61,872 bases of DNA from positions 1 to 61,872 of the forward strand of contig AJFK01000636.1 in NCBI GenBank assembly GCA_000467715.1, written 5' to 3'. The stretch is from Hysterium pulicare CBS 123377. Lineage: Eukaryota; Ascomycota; Dothideomycetes; Hysteriales; Hysteriaceae. This document shows, in pieces, positions 11,501 to 23,609 of this stretch (positions are counted from its first letter, which is position 1; each line of letters opens with the position of its first letter). A program made the position numbers and the translations under genes. The notes beneath the pieces are model-generated. The model did no database searches, was not told where the DNA came from, and saw only the letters and a program-made list of their open reading frames with translations.

Positions 11501-12171
11501 TAAGACTGCTGTTCTGACTTGGAGTTGATGGTCGCAAGGACATCAGGATCAGCATCAAGCGCGGCAGGTGAACAGTTCCAATACATTAGTGGTGAATGGA
11601 ATTCCCAAGAGCGATTGCACGTGGAACGCGGGACACATGGACCTCGCATAGGCTCCAATGACTCTTGGACATCTATGGGCTGCGTAACGGGATGGTGGAG
11701 GTGCGACTTTGTGTATCCGTTGATGCCATCTGCGATAAGGATTTCTTGAACGCGCAACGCCTCACGCAGCACGCGAGCATCCAAAGCTTTCATGTAGTCC
11801 CCATGGACCCACACTTGGCGTATCTCTACATCCACGCTTCTGTCGCCCTCGAACTCTGCCGTGGAGGTCCAGGCATGGTGGGCGAGGTTGTGAAGACCAG
11901 GTGCAGTCGGACCGTGATCGAGAAACAGGACTGGGTAGCAGAACAGGATGGCAACTACGACGGAAAGAAGAAGGGATAACAACCAGTGCCGAGCCGTCGC
12001 GGTGCCATGGCGCTGAAAGGTTCTACGAATGGGGTGAGCGGGAGATAAATTTGGTGGTTCGGTCGTACTTTGATATACACGAGTTAGTCCATTGCATTTG
12101 GGAAGAACTTCCAGCAACCAGCTGCATGGACTCACTCACCCACGAAACGGATATAAAATGTACCAGATCAT
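8536..12171 (-). CDS. scp1: SCAP homologue, SREBP escort and sterol sensor
   Basis: Three exons, 12171-12140, 12067-10964 and 10897-8536, encode 1165 residues. The short first exon gives MIWYILYPFRG and joins TTEPPNLSP, the typical fungal SCAP N-terminus. A first membrane helix covers residues 39-60, followed by a large lumenal loop. The sterol-sensing domain crosses the second junction, with IFRLINEVLANPPEMPTVER and DYIFHLTFFLAVLSVDVRRM. Asp461 there matches the sterol-responsive aspartate (D443) of mammalian SCAP. After the last helix near residue 640 the C-terminal part reads as WD40-type beta repeats. SCAP escorts the SREBP precursor from ER to Golgi when sterol or oxygen is low. The second intron uses a GTGGGT donor and a TGCTAAC branch site; other donors there fail on phase. 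No SREBP gene lies in the window. Confidence 0.93.
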
Positions 12172-12991
12172 TCGGCGGTGGGCAGCATGGATGGAGGCGC
12201 AACAAGGGTGGCGGCGGCGGAGGAGGAGGAGAAGCAAGCTTCGGCTTCAGCTCCAAGGAAGCGACAGAGGAGGTGCGGCCGCATGGAAGAGCGACGGGAA
12301 TGATGAGCGAGTGGGCAACACATCAGTGAGAGGCGGAACGGTGGGAGTCCTAGACGGACGGGAGGGCTCGAGCGCGCACGATTGTACGATTAACGAGCGG
12401 GACGAAGCCGCCTGGCCGCCAAGCGGATGATGGCGCAGGACACTCCATACTGCATACTGATGCGTCATTCATTGTCGCAGGAACGCCCTCATTCTAGCAG
12501 CCAATGCAAAGTTTCTACCCCTATAGGAATATGGAACAATCCGGAGAGAATTGAGAAGTCGAGATGCGCTGGAGCTTAGCAATGATCCACCACCAGAACC
12601 GTCGAGCTCTCGTTAGGAGTTCATTCACGTCCGCAGCTACGCGCACTCAAGCCCTCTGCCAGCTATGTATCCGGAGCTGCTTGGTCCGCAGAAGTCGATA
12701 GAGCGTGCTCAAGCTCTACCCTTAACACCAATTCCCCGTTATGTTGGGCATTCTTAATCCAGTACACGTACCAAAGTCGCACCCTTAGCTCAGCCCGTTC
12801 TCCCATGTAGAAGAAACCCCAAAGCGCATGTGAATATCGTCTCCATGATCTCGCTGGTCGCTTAATGAGTCGACTGTCTCATGTCTCTAAAGGCGTCGTG
12901 CCCAACAGTACTTCTACCCGCGCGCGGGCTCGTCCGCTCTGTTGAGGGTTGTTTCATTGCTGGATCATCACCGAAAAGGCCCCTGGCAGCG
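12172..12991. other. Intergenic, SCAP promoter side
   Basis: This 820-bp gap lies between the SCAP start and the 3' end of ACL4. Close to the SCAP start, 12209-12233 is a purine-rich GGC/GGA simple repeat. The rest is GC-balanced, with no coding signal I can support. It should hold the SCAP promoter and the ACL4 3' untranslated region. Confidence 0.45.
12209..12233. repeat. GGC/GGA trinucleotide-rich simple repeat
   Basis: A short run of GGC units followed by GGA units lies about 40 bp upstream of the SCAP start codon. It is a simple-sequence tract, probably in the promoter or 5' leader. Confidence 0.8.
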
Positions 12992-14189
12992 TCAAGTCCC
13001 TTCCATCTCCTCATCCTCGCTGTCCGCATCCTCCCATTCTTCCTCGTCATCCTCTAAAACAGGACCAAGCGCCTGATTTAACCCCTTCACAAGCTCATCA
13101 GCATGCTCTTTCAATCTCTCATCCTCGTACTCAAGCACCGCGTAGAGATTGAGACTGTTCTGCAACCACTCCCGACTGACTCGCATTAGAGAAACCACTT
13201 TCTTGCCTTGCGCCGCGCTTTCAGGCAGCAATTTTTGTTTTTCGCTCATCAAGTGCAAACACCATCCGCCGAGATACCATGCCTCAAGGCTGCCATCATT
13301 CTCTCCTACTAGTCTTTCTAGAACTTCAATAGCATCATCCTCCATCTCCGCCTCCATCAACAACCGGGACAGGCTGATTCGCGTCGAGAAGTCGGGTACT
13401 TTGGCATCATCTAGATCTAAGTCCTTCCACAGTCCCATACTTCTTGTCAAAGCTGCTCTGGCATCGTCAATGCGAAGTTGCGAGATCCGCACTGATGCGA
13501 GCGTCTGGAGGGGCTCGGGGCTACTGGGGGCAATAAGCATTGCATCTATGACATTGGCTTCGCATCGAGCTTCTGCGTCCTCTTCCCAACTATAACCACA
13601 TTAGCATGGCCGGTACGCAAGGTAACTCTACTTACGAGAGATCTGTCATATAGACCTCAGCTATTCCGCACAGTGCACCGGCTAGTTTTGCCTTCTTTTC
13701 CTGTAGCTCCTGAAGTATATGTGCCATGGCTCCTTTGGCCTCTAATTCCCCGATCTCCCTCCGCAGGATGGCAATGCCTTTTTCGAACCACTTCACACTC
13801 TCCGTGCCTCCATCCTTGTTGAGCTGCGCTAACCAAAGAAACTTCTCGGGTCCATCTCCGCTTGTGCCCTCCGAATCTAGTGACGCAGCAACCAGAAAGT
13901 TCTCGCGTGCAGCATCAATGTCACCCAGCTCAACGTTGATTTCACCCAGTATGTTTAGAGCGGGAAGTGCGCGCACCGTGGGTTCTCCGGATGGTTGTAG
14001 TAAAGTCAGCGCCTGTCGAGCGCAACCGAGCGCCTCCTCTGGTTGCGAAGTCTGAAGAAATGCGGTTGCTTGAAGCAGGAGGGCTTCTGGAGAGGCCTTG
14101 GGCTTTTGCGAAGTGTCGTTTAAGTGGTGGGATCTCTTCCCCAGTTTTCCGCCTCTTTTCTTGCGATCTTGCGGTTTCGTTTTCGCCAT
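12992..14189 (-). CDS. ACL4: Assembly chaperone of ribosomal protein L4 (Acl4), TPR protein
   Basis: Two exons, 14189-13636 and 13589-12992, encode 383 residues. The 46-nt intron (GTAAGT...TTATAG) is one of the shortest in the window. A basic N-terminus (MAKTKPQDRKKRGGKLGKRS) precedes TPR helices covering about residues 30-330, and the tail is strongly acidic (LEDDEEEWEDADSEDEE). This order, basic head, TPR superhelix and acidic tail, matches yeast Acl4 (YDR161W), which binds newly made Rpl4 during translation and carries it to the pre-60S particle in the nucleus. It is divergent from the GIR2 homologue across 185 bp, which pairs two genes linked to ribosomes and translation. Identification rests on architecture and family resemblance. 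Confidence 0.85.
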
Positions 14190-14374
14190 AGCTGTTCCGC
14201 AATGACATGCTTGAAGAATTGGCGGGGTTGAAATACGATGGAGATTTCAAACAACTCCAAAAAATTGACTTACGTACTTACTCACTTGGTACGTGCATCC
14301 AACCCCACGACGAGATACGAAGTAGGCCCGCCAACCGCAACCCAACAATTTTCTCAGAGCATCCACCCCGCAAT
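14190..14374. promoter_or_regulatory. Divergent promoter ACL4/GIR2
   Basis: Only 185 bp separates the two start codons, so both transcripts must start within this stretch or share it. The sequence TTACGTACTTAC lies near 14269-14280. No classical TATA box is obvious. Confidence 0.5.
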
Positions 14375-15192
14375 ATGGGTATCGAGGAGCAGAGGGAGGA
14401 GAGAGAGGTCCTAGATTCCATATTTCCCGATGAGATAACAGGTGCCTAGATTTCGGCTGTGTTGAAGGATTGTGCTCTAACTAAACCTCTTTAGATGTCT
14501 CTGAGACCGAGTACCGTGTGTCCATTTTGCTGGATTTCATCAACGACGACGGGGACGATTCAGACCCTCGTGAGTGCTCAAACAATTGATCACGTCTTCA
14601 AATTATCTGGCGTAGAGTACAAAGTACTAACATCTATATTTCAGCAACCCTGATCCTCCAAGTCCAGTACCCAGAGAATTACCCTGATGAAGCACCTCGA
14701 TTAGACATTTCCGCCCCGCCCAATGCTCCTAAACATGCATACTTAGACATCCAAGAAGATAAAGCGAGGCTTCTCTCGTCGCTTGAGCCAACAATGGAAG
14801 AAAATAAAGGCATGGCAATGGTTTTCACACTAGTCAGCACGCTCAAAGATGGGGCCGAACTGCTCATGAAGGAGCGACAGATAGCTGCTCAGACAGCGCG
14901 AGAGTTCGAGGCTGCAAAAGTCGAAGAAGAGGAAAACAAGAAGTTCCATGGGACAGCTGTCACCCGGGAATCCTTCCTGGAGTGGCGCGAAAAGTTTAGA
15001 AAGGAGCTGGCGGAAGAGGAGCAGAGGAAGCAAGAAGAGAAGGAGGCGGAGGATAAAAAGAAGCGCGTAAAGGAGGAGAAACGGCTAACAGGCAAAGAGC
15101 TATGGGAGAAAGGTCTAGCCGGGAAGGGCGAGGAAGATGACGAGGGTGCGGACGGGCTGGAAGGTATAGAGAAGATGAAAACGGAAGCATGA
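14375..15192 (+). CDS. GIR2: RWD-domain protein, Gir2/RWDD1 family
   Basis: Three exons, 14375-14441, 14495-14569 and 14645-15192, encode 229 residues. The N-terminus (MGIEEQREEREVLDSIFPDE) opens an RWD domain that runs to about residue 115 and includes the hallmark YPENYPDEAP turn. After it comes a long charged helix (EEEENKKFHGTAVTRESFLE, then lysine/glutamate-rich). RWDD1/Gir2 proteins bind DRG-family GTPases (Rbg1/Rbg2 in yeast) and Gcn1, and so influence ribosome stalling and Gcn2 signalling. Both introns preserve frame across conserved RWD sequence, which supports the model. The gene converges with the LYR-motif gene, with 204 bp between stop codons. Confidence 0.9.
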
Positions 15193-15396
15193 GAAGCGAG
15201 TAGTGGTTCTAGCCGAAGTTTTTGAGATCCAATATACCCAGTTTCTGAATCTTCAGTTCGCTCAAAAGCCCTTGAAGTCTTTGATATCAATCTATATCTC
15301 AAGCGGCCATAGTTGGATTTGACCATTTTCTATAAACTTAGAATGCACATCGATAGGTTAAATCGAGTTGCCATTGATGTCTCGGGCAGTCCCTTC

Positions 15397-16343
15397 TCAC
15401 CGAAACTGGTACTGCTCCATCGCCCTCTTCTTCTGCGCAAGGCTAGCATTATTCCTCTCTAAATCAGCCAGTATAGCCTCCTTGTCCACAATCTCCAACA
15501 TCTTTCTTGCCATAAATTGAGCGTTTGCCATACGCCGGTCGTGTATAGCTGTGTTTCTAGCCAACGAATCCTGCACTGCATGCTTCCAAAGAACGTCTGA
15601 AGGCGGCAGAGGACTCTCAAATAAGGTGTGCACAATATTGTCCCACTCATCCTCATACACAGCTATTGGCATATAATAGTTTTGCAGCATGACCTTTTGT
15701 TCAAGACTCTTGTTCTGTGCGTCAAGCTTCTGATTTATGACCCGACTCAAGGTCGGAGATTGCGGTTTCTTGAAACGAAGAAATGGGATACCATTGGCAG
15801 AGGCAAGTTTTGGGATCTGCCGGGGGCCTCTTAACTCAAGACGAGGCCGTGTATCGAGAGTGCTTCGCTGTAGAAATGAGGATGATGGGTTCGGCTTGGG
15901 CCTCGACTTTGAAGGTGAAACTCGTGGTTGATGTATCAGTCGCAGAGGCAGTTTTTGCAGGAAAGACGTGATAAATGCAGTGCTATCGTTATTACCTGCG
16001 ACAGATTCATCTAGACGGTCGAGGGTCTAACAAAAATAATGTTGATCAGTGTAAACAACGGACCTGAATCGACGTCACATACTTCATAGGCAGCGCTGAA
16101 GGTCAGACGAAGTTGATAAGGGCTTTGTAGATTCCTGTTGCTCCTAAACCTGTTCCTGATCACATTTCGGAGAACTGTTCGCTGTCCATCGCCGATCGGA
16201 GCGGCGGAGCATTGTGATAGCAGAGCTCTGTAAAGAGCAATTGCTGAGTGAGACTTATTAACATTTGCAGTCAGATTGGCTCTTGCATACTAACCTGCTA
16301 CTCGATGTGCAGTTGAGCCTTTTGGGAGCAGGAAGCGCGGCAT
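15397..16343 (-). CDS. LYR-motif protein, probably mitochondrial
   Basis: Three exons, 16343-16295, 16243-16083 and 16026-15397, encode 279 residues. The second exon completes the LYR signature: VAAIALYRALLSQC at about residues 15-28, followed by RTVLRNVIRNRFRSNRNL, a typical arginine-rich LYR helix. Family members are small mitochondrial matrix proteins that bind acyl carrier protein and help assemble respiratory complexes, Fe-S clusters or mitoribosomes. This protein is about twice the usual length. Its second half has a basic linker, SRVINQKLDAQNKSLEQKVM and a final coiled-coil region (EILADLERNNASLAQKKRAM is the flavour). I cannot match it to a specific LYRM. A mitochondrial role is inferred from the motif. 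Confidence 0.8.
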
Positions 16344-16845
16344 TCATTGGCTATTCGCGGAATCCGTTTCGGAAAGAGTTGGAGGGTTCACGGTCGGTTC
16401 CAATCTTGGCTGCAAGTATCATCACGTGACGCCCAAAGGCTGGCAACCCCAGGTTGGAATGAATAATAGTCAGATTGTCGGGGGGTAGTTGTGTTTACCC
16501 ACTCCCGATATGTACTTGATTTGATTTGAAAAAATCATGTCAACGTTTTCTGCATTCTCTCAGGAATTCTAACTAAGATCCTGGGCCACCCAACTGTTCT
16601 GGAGAGATCCGATGTAATTGATGCGCCATCTGCTGCCCAGTAACAAGAGAATCCCGTAAGAGCCGAAACACCGTATCCATGCTATAACATAAATCTAGAA
16701 GGGTCCAACATTCATGTCACGTTCGAGTCGGCGTAAAATCATTCCTGTTCAACATCGCCGGAGCCGCCAGTTATATAGGTGCTGCTCTACTGCCTATTGA
16801 TCATCATAGAGCATGATGCGATAAGACCATCGTACAGTCAACGCT
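16344..16845. other. Intergenic with E-box
   Basis: This 502-bp gap between the LYR-gene start and the MMS2 stop holds a TCACGTGA palindrome at 16422-16429. Nothing coding is visible. It should include the LYR promoter and MMS2 3' untranslated region. Confidence 0.5.
16422..16429. promoter_or_regulatory. TCACGTGA palindrome (bHLH/Cbf1-type site)
   Basis: A perfect 8-bp TCACGTGA lies 79 bp upstream of the LYR-gene start codon. CACGTG cores are bound by fungal bHLH proteins such as Cbf1/CpcF and Pho4. Position fits a promoter element; binding is not shown by the sequence. Confidence 0.45.
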
Positions 16846-17481
16846 TCAGTTGTATGTGGTTCCTTCGGCAGGCTGAGGAAGTTTCTTGTGCTGAGGGAGA
16901 GCCATGTATCTGTGAGGCTGTAAGTATGGAGCATTCGGTCCGAACGGTATGTGATCCTACCTTCTTAGTTCAATCAAAATAGTCTCCATGGTGAACTCCC
17001 GCTTCCACTGCATAAGGCAAGGTAGCTTTGTAGGGTCGACCTGCGGATGTGCACTTAGTCACAAGACCATACCTCTTCCTTAGCAATTGTAATCGTACCT
17101 TCCCATTTCGCTGGTCCACGCACGGAAGGTTTATCTTAGACACGAAAGAGATTTCTGGAGGCACATCTGGATATTGAGGTCCGCAATGAATCTTTAGGCT
17201 GTAAATTCTGTTCTCGTGGACGCTCTAGAAAAATGTTAGTATATCGAAGAGCACTGGCGGGAGCAGAATAGTCTCACGTGCGGTGGGCCCAAGATTGTAC
17301 CATTCCAATCTGACATCAAGAGATCGTCTCCATTATCCAGTCCGTAGGAACAGGCCTCTGTGAGCAATTAGCGGAGGATTCCAGGCTGAGGAACTTTGGC
17401 TGACTGACCTGCACCCAAGCCTTTCTCCCCCTTCTCTAATTCTTCAAGCAGCCTGAAATTCCTTGGAACGGTGGCACTCAT
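16846..17481 (-). CDS. MMS2: Ubiquitin-conjugating enzyme variant Mms2
   Basis: Five exons, 17481-17409, 17357-17278, 17224-17099, 17040-16961 and 16909-16846, encode 140 residues. The conceptual protein aligns end to end with Mms2/UEV1: TVPRNFRLLEELEKGEKGLG, MSDWNGTILGPPHSVHENR, YPDVPPEISFVSKINLPCV, and the tail YMALPQHKKLPQPAEGTTYN. As a UEV it lacks the HPN motif and the catalytic cysteine of active E2 enzymes. It pairs with Ubc13 to build K63-linked ubiquitin chains on PCNA in error-free postreplication repair. All four introns are 50-72 nt with clear donors and acceptors. It is divergent from MON2. Confidence 0.95.
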
Positions 17482-17996
17482 TGTAGGGCAAGTATAACAG
17501 AAGGTTTAAGCTTTAGCAGCGAACCGTGATATGCTGATCCCACTCCACGTTTTCGAGATTGAGGACGCTAGACAAATCGAAAGGTGAGACTGAATCTTCT
17601 TGGTAGAGTACCTATCGGAAAGAAAGAAGAGATAGGTTAGTGGAAGTGGGAGTGAGGATCAAGTTTGTTTGTGGATGACGGCCTGCAGGTGATGACATCC
17701 CGCCTACCCTGCCACGTGATGAGTATGCCGGTATAAAGTTTGTCCGTCCATTCACCTCGTGTTCTGTATCAACCAACCTACACTACCGATGAATACTTGA
17801 ACGAAGACTGAGAAAAATCCAGAGAACGCCGAGTCTACACCTCCTAATGAGCCAAAGTGTTGTTTTCCGGAATATTTGTTCATCTGTTGGAAGGCGTGAA
17901 TCTTTACCTGCAGCATACTTATACCAACACCAACACGCTAATAACCTAAACTACGAGACATCATCCTAATGTCCCCACAGCCAGCGACTCCCGAGC
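17482..17996. promoter_or_regulatory. Divergent promoter MMS2/MON2
   Basis: This 515-bp gap separates two divergent start codons. It contains a CACGTGA site near 17713-17719. No coding sequence or RNA gene is apparent. Confidence 0.45.
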
Positions 17997-20900
17997 ATGA
18001 CAGCACAGATCCTTAGTTCCGAGCTCGCTAATTTACTGCAAGAGTCAAAGCGAAAGAATATCGAGCTACGAAATGTACCCACCCCCCTGTAATTTTGTGG
18101 TTTAAGCCCTTGAAACTAATTAGCAATTAAGGCAGCTGAAAAATCTCTGCAAGATCTAAGAGCTCTACCAATCACGTCCGAGGCTCAGCTCGCGGCAGGT
18201 TGGTCTATTCGTCTGCCATGTTTTAGCCGTGCTGACAGAGGAAGAGATCTATGTCGAAGGCCGCACTTCATCTCGCCATTCTTGATAGCCTGTAGTACTA
18301 ACAATGCCAAGCTAGGAGGCTCTGCGGTTGCATCTCTTCAACGCCTTGCAGTTGCGGGGGCCTTACCCAAGGAAAGACTGAAAGAAGTCCTGGAGGCTTT
18401 GAAAGAGTGTAGTTCATCTGGTAAGTCTAGAGGGTCGTATTTCCATTACTGCCTGACTCTCGTGTCTTAGGTCACGACACACAACTCAAGATATTGCAAG
18501 CTCTTCCATCCTTACTGCATAATTACTCCAATGAACTTCGTGGTGATCTACTTTCGAGTACTCTTCAAATATGCTCTGCTCTACAGAATACCAAGAATCC
18601 TGCAGTGAGCAACACCGCGGCTGCCACTCTGCAACAACTGATAATATCTGTTGTTGACAGAGTAGCAGCGGAAGATGGTGAGCATTCACAATGATCTCTA
18701 CGTTGTACCGCATGCTAATGGCAACTACAAGAAAGATCCTTAGAGATTTCTACGGTCGCCGAAGTTCCAGGAGATGGAGCTGCTGTACCGATTAGACCGG
18801 CAGCTCATGATGCTTATAAGGTTTGCCAAATGATACGGTGTTCATGAGATATACTAAATATCTCCAGATTTTCTACGACCTCAATCTCATGATTGATGGG
18901 GGCAAGCCGAAGTTCATAAGATTTGCTCCGATGTCTCAAGTCTCAGGGCTAGAGCTCATTGAATCAATTCTGTCAAATCATCGCAAAGTCATCTCGACTC
19001 ATCCAGAACAAGGTCAAATTCTGCGATCATTACTTATGCCGATGGTCATTCGGTCTTTGTCTGATCGACTCAACTTTCCCGTGACCTTGCGTACTATTCG
19101 CATTCTTTACTTAATGATCCGAAACCATTTGACGATAATGCCGTCAGAATGTGAGATTGCCCTGGGTCTACTGAATCATATGCTCGATCCCGAGGCATCA
19201 CCGCCATGGAAGCGAGCGCTCTGCCTCGAGATTTTTCGTGGAGTGTATTTGGACCCATCTTTGATACTCCAAATATACGGGCAGTACGATGAGAAGGATG
19301 GCAAAAAATTCATAATTCGAGATAATCTGGCTACTTTTGTCCGCTTGGCTACCGAAAGGCCTGGGGCGATTGGATTGGGGCATCATTCAACAGCGCCAAC
19401 CTTTCGCGGAGAAAGCAAAGACTCCGCATCGGAGCAAGCCGCCCTCGAAGCCTCCATATCCGGAGTTATTAGTGGGCCACCCACCAGTTCAAGTCAAATA
19501 GGGATCAGCACGCAATGGAGCTCCATGAGGGTGCCGTGTATGGACCATCTCGATAAGAGCGAGCCACCGAGTTTACCGGAAACATACGTCTATAGCTTGG
19601 TGCTGGCATGCATCAATAACCTCTCTGAGAGCTTAGCCAAAATTATTCTCCCCCTGACAGTCCACTATGAGAGTAAAAGCAGGAAGAGAGAAAAGGTCGA
19701 AGATTCCGACAATGCCGAGGATGCATCTCCTGGTCCTGGAACCCGGCGTCTCTCAAGGGCACAGTCATACCGCAAGAAAACAGTTCCCGTCAATCCACTA
19801 GCACTCGAGAACCATCCCGCTCTCATTGGTGTCCAAACCACGGCATCGCTCATCAATGAGTGCTGGCCCGCGGTCCTTGCAAGTTGCTCTACATTTCTCA
19901 TCGCTGCCCTGGATGCGGACTACTACCGAACTTTGGTCAGATCTATTCAAAAATTCACCCAGGTTGCTGGCCTTCTTAGGCTATCGACGCCTCGAGATGC
20001 GTTCCTGACATCACTTGGAAAGGCCGCAGTTCCACCCCATCTCCTGATGGCTATTATTCCGTCCCCTAAGTCGTCTTCTACGGATAATCCTTCACTATTT
20101 TCGAACGCCAAGGGACTACTCAGTGTCGACAGCATCGTCAGTCAGGCTTCGTCCTTGACGCTCGACAAGAGCCGGAGTACTTCCCTTGATACCCCTGTCC
20201 TGTCCTTAAATACACGAAATCTTCTATGCCTTCGAGCTCTATTGAATCTCGCGATTGCCCTTGGTCCTACTCTTGGGTCAGCATGGTCCATTGTCTTTGA
20301 AACTCTGCAGCAGGCTGATATTGTCATGGCCGCTTCAAACCTAAGAGGGGGTGGTCGGGATGCCCGTCCAAATTTAGGAGACCAGGAGAGTGATGCGTCA
20401 GGCCAGAAAATCGGGTCTGAGGTTGCTGCTGTTGAGGCAGCTGGCCAAAGACTTTTTGAAAGCACTGTTGACTTTCCTAATGACTCATTCGTCGAAGTTC
20501 TGGAGGCCCTTTGCCGATTACTCCATCCAAATACTGGCACCAAAAATGGCTCTCACCTCACCGGCGGCTCTGTGCGTCCATCGGCATTACACCAGCGGCG
20601 GATTTCCAGCATGTCCAGAATTTCTATAAGCACCGAGCTCAATGCACAAGATTATACGTTTGCCCTTAGTAAGATTGGAGACCTGACTACTTTGAACGAA
20701 AATCGACTTGCTTTATACGACGCAAGTAGTAGTGGCTGGAACGTCATGATGAAGGAGCTTATATTCCTCAGCGCGGATGCCAGAATAGCGATCTCTGCTC
20801 GTCTGCTCGCCGCAAACATAATAGCTCGAACTGCTAAGCATGTCGCAAGCATTTCCCTGGCTGCAGAGCAACGCAGTGAAATCCAAAGCAGAGTCTTATT

Positions 20901-23364
20901 AACTTTGGAGATGCAGATATCAAGATTGTATGGCGAGCACATGCAAATCGATGAGCCGTTTGGCGAAAACGATATCAAAATCCACCAGGTTGCCCTGGAA
21001 TCTCTGAAGTCTGTTATAGAACAATGCGGAGAGTCTCTAACTGCAGGCTGGGATGCGGCATTTTTAGTTCTACTCAGTGCCTTTGAAGAACAGCACATCA
21101 GTTCAGCTAAAACTAAATCGGACGAAGCTGCCAGTGAAGGTGATCTTTCTTGGTCAATACCACCGGCTCAAGTCATTTCGAAGAGACTTGCTCGATCAGC
21201 TTTTGGATCGGTCCAACTTATCTGCTCAGATTTCCTAGCCGCCGTACCGAAAAATTCGCTCTCAAAACTTCTTGATCTCCTGATTCAATTTTGCTCGCAA
21301 CATGAAGATCTAAATATGTCCTTGACCGTAAGTGTTTTAAAAACCACCATGGCTACTCTTACTCTGACCCTAGTATAGACGATTACCTTCTTCTGGAACG
21401 TCTCTGACTTTCTTCATGCGCAATGCGATGTTTCAACCCTGCCCCGCATATTCAATGATGATCCAGGGCACATGAGTGTTCGCCCTAAAATTGAGGGCCT
21501 GTCGCAGCAGGGCTCAGTTCCAGCATTATGGCTCCAAGTTCTGCTTCACCTGAGTTCAATTACAACCGATGATCGTGCTGAAGTACGTAACGGCGCTGTG
21601 CGCACCATTCTCAGGGTGTTCGAAAATTACGTGGATCAACTGTCACCAACAGCTTGGATGCTCTGCTTGCGCACAGTGCTTTTCAAAATGGTTGAGGCCA
21701 ATATTTCCGCTCAAATAACGGTTAGACGAGAAGAACAAAAGGCATCTGTTGACGAGCTTCAAACTTGGAATGACACCACAAAAATCATTCTTAATGCTGT
21801 CAGCAGCTTACTTTCAGCCTATATGGGTACAATCACTGACTCCTCGGACTTCGGTAATGCATGGCGTGTTCTTTTGGATTACCTCGAAAAATACTTCGAG
21901 TGCCACTCGCACCCGCTTGGCGCTTCTGTATTCACTACAGTCACTGGAGTATTATCAAAAGTAGAGGATCCATCCTACATAGGGATGCCGGCACTAATTC
22001 AAACCGCTTCCATGTGGAGGAACTACTTCAACTACCGTGATGATTGGCAAGAGTGGGCTGAAAGCAGTCAAGAAGCGTTTGTGGCTTACGCGGAGGCGTT
22101 TAAAGCCATATATCGCCTCACTCAGGATACAATCGACGCAGAGATGGTCCTTTCAATGCTTTCAAACCTGGAACAGTGTGTCGTAGACTCTATTAAGAGC
22201 AGTTATTGTTCGGACATCGACTACATGACTCCACTCCAGATGGAAGTGATCGAGTGTCTTTCCATGATCCGCTCGGAGACTTCTGGTGCTGCTTCTTTTC
22301 TCATCAAAATACTTAGTCGATTTACTGCGCTGCCTTTCAACGCAGCAGCATCGAGCATTGAAGGAGCAGGCCCCACCTTTGTCGCTCTATCTAAAGCGTC
22401 GATGCCCTTGCTCCAGTCGACTGTAGCGAGGCATGTATCTGAGGAAGATATCTACAATAGTGGAGCGTTGCAATTCTCGCTTGAAAGCTTAGCCCAACCA
22501 ATCAAGCAGAAATACATCTGGCAAAAGGAAGGCAAACCTCCAACAACTTGGCAGAAAGCAACTTCAACTGCTCTCGCTGTTCTTGAGCCTGCCCTGGAGC
22601 ACATGAAATCCCACTCGCTCGAGCCTGGAATAGTCAGGCCTATTTGGGATCAAATTGTCATTGTCGCATTTGGCATTACTAGTGCAGAGGTAGCATCACC
22701 ACCCCTAACAGCCTTCTCTACCGCAGACGAGAGATTCGACATAGATGCTTTCAAAAAGATTCAAAAAATAATGACTCTTCCTCTCGGTTCCGCGTCTCTC
22801 CCTGATGCTCTCCGACGCACTTACAGCCGAAACCTATTCTCCATATCTCTTGTCCATGATCCCATGTCAGGCGAGATCCCGTCCATGGATAACGGTCCCT
22901 TAGAAGACCTCTACAGAATTCGATACGGCCGCACCAAAGACCCAGAACCCACTTTTCGCAGTGACATGTCTTACGTCTGTTTCTCAGAACTCGCCTCTCT
23001 AGTCTCCGTACAGGATGGCTCCACCGAACGTATTAAGCTAGCTCAAGCTGCGGCCCCGTACCTCATATTGCGAGCTGCCCTTTCCCTGAAATCTTATATA
23101 GCAGATCAGCCACTTAGAGGCCGTATGCCTGAGCCCGAGAGCTTGAGGGATGAGCTGCTATTCGTGTTGAAAAAGATGAAAGAGTTGGAGTGTGAACCCA
23201 AGGCGATTCCCGATGCGGATGGGGTCAAATCAGAGCATAAGAAACATCTGCATAGATTGTATCCGTTACTGGTTAGAGCTTTGAGGGTGGCGGGGAGAGA
23301 TAAAAAGGTTTTTGGAGAAATAATCGGGCTCATTGAGATGATAGGGGAGGAGTTTGGGCTGTAA
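17997..23364 (+). CDS. MON2: Mon2, Golgi/endosome trafficking scaffold
   Basis: Seven exons, 17997-18074, 18132-18198, 18247-18420, 18471-18677, 18732-18820, 18868-21327 and 21379-23364, encode 1686 residues. Start: MTAQILSSELANLLQESKRK. The N-terminal DCB-like region (LCRRPHFISPFLIACSTNNA, then SAVASLQRL) and HUS-like region are those of the Sec7/BIG-related Mon2 family, but no Sec7 catalytic domain is present. The rest is helical HEAT-type sequence, with length close to human MON2. Mon2 sits on trans-Golgi and endosomal membranes with Dop1 and the flippase Neo1, interacts with Arl1, and supports retrograde traffic. Five short 5' exons followed by two long ones is the pattern here. The exon 3 acceptor was chosen among three close AGs because it alone restores the conserved DLCRRPHF. 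Confidence 0.93.
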
Positions 23365-23609
23365 ACATCAAGAATATAGTTTGTTTGCCAGGACTTTTCA
23401 GGTAGAGCAGAACCAATGCCTGCACAGATGTCAGGAAAGGCAGAACTAGATGCACTTGCATCAATGGACTATCAGTGCAGCGCTATCATAATTTGCCCGG
23501 TACTCCAAAAGCATAACCGTTCTTTACGCAATACCAAGATCTACTGATGCTTATGCAAATTCAAACCAGGTCATTGACATCAGCTTCAACTCTCCATTCC
23601 CTACTTAAA

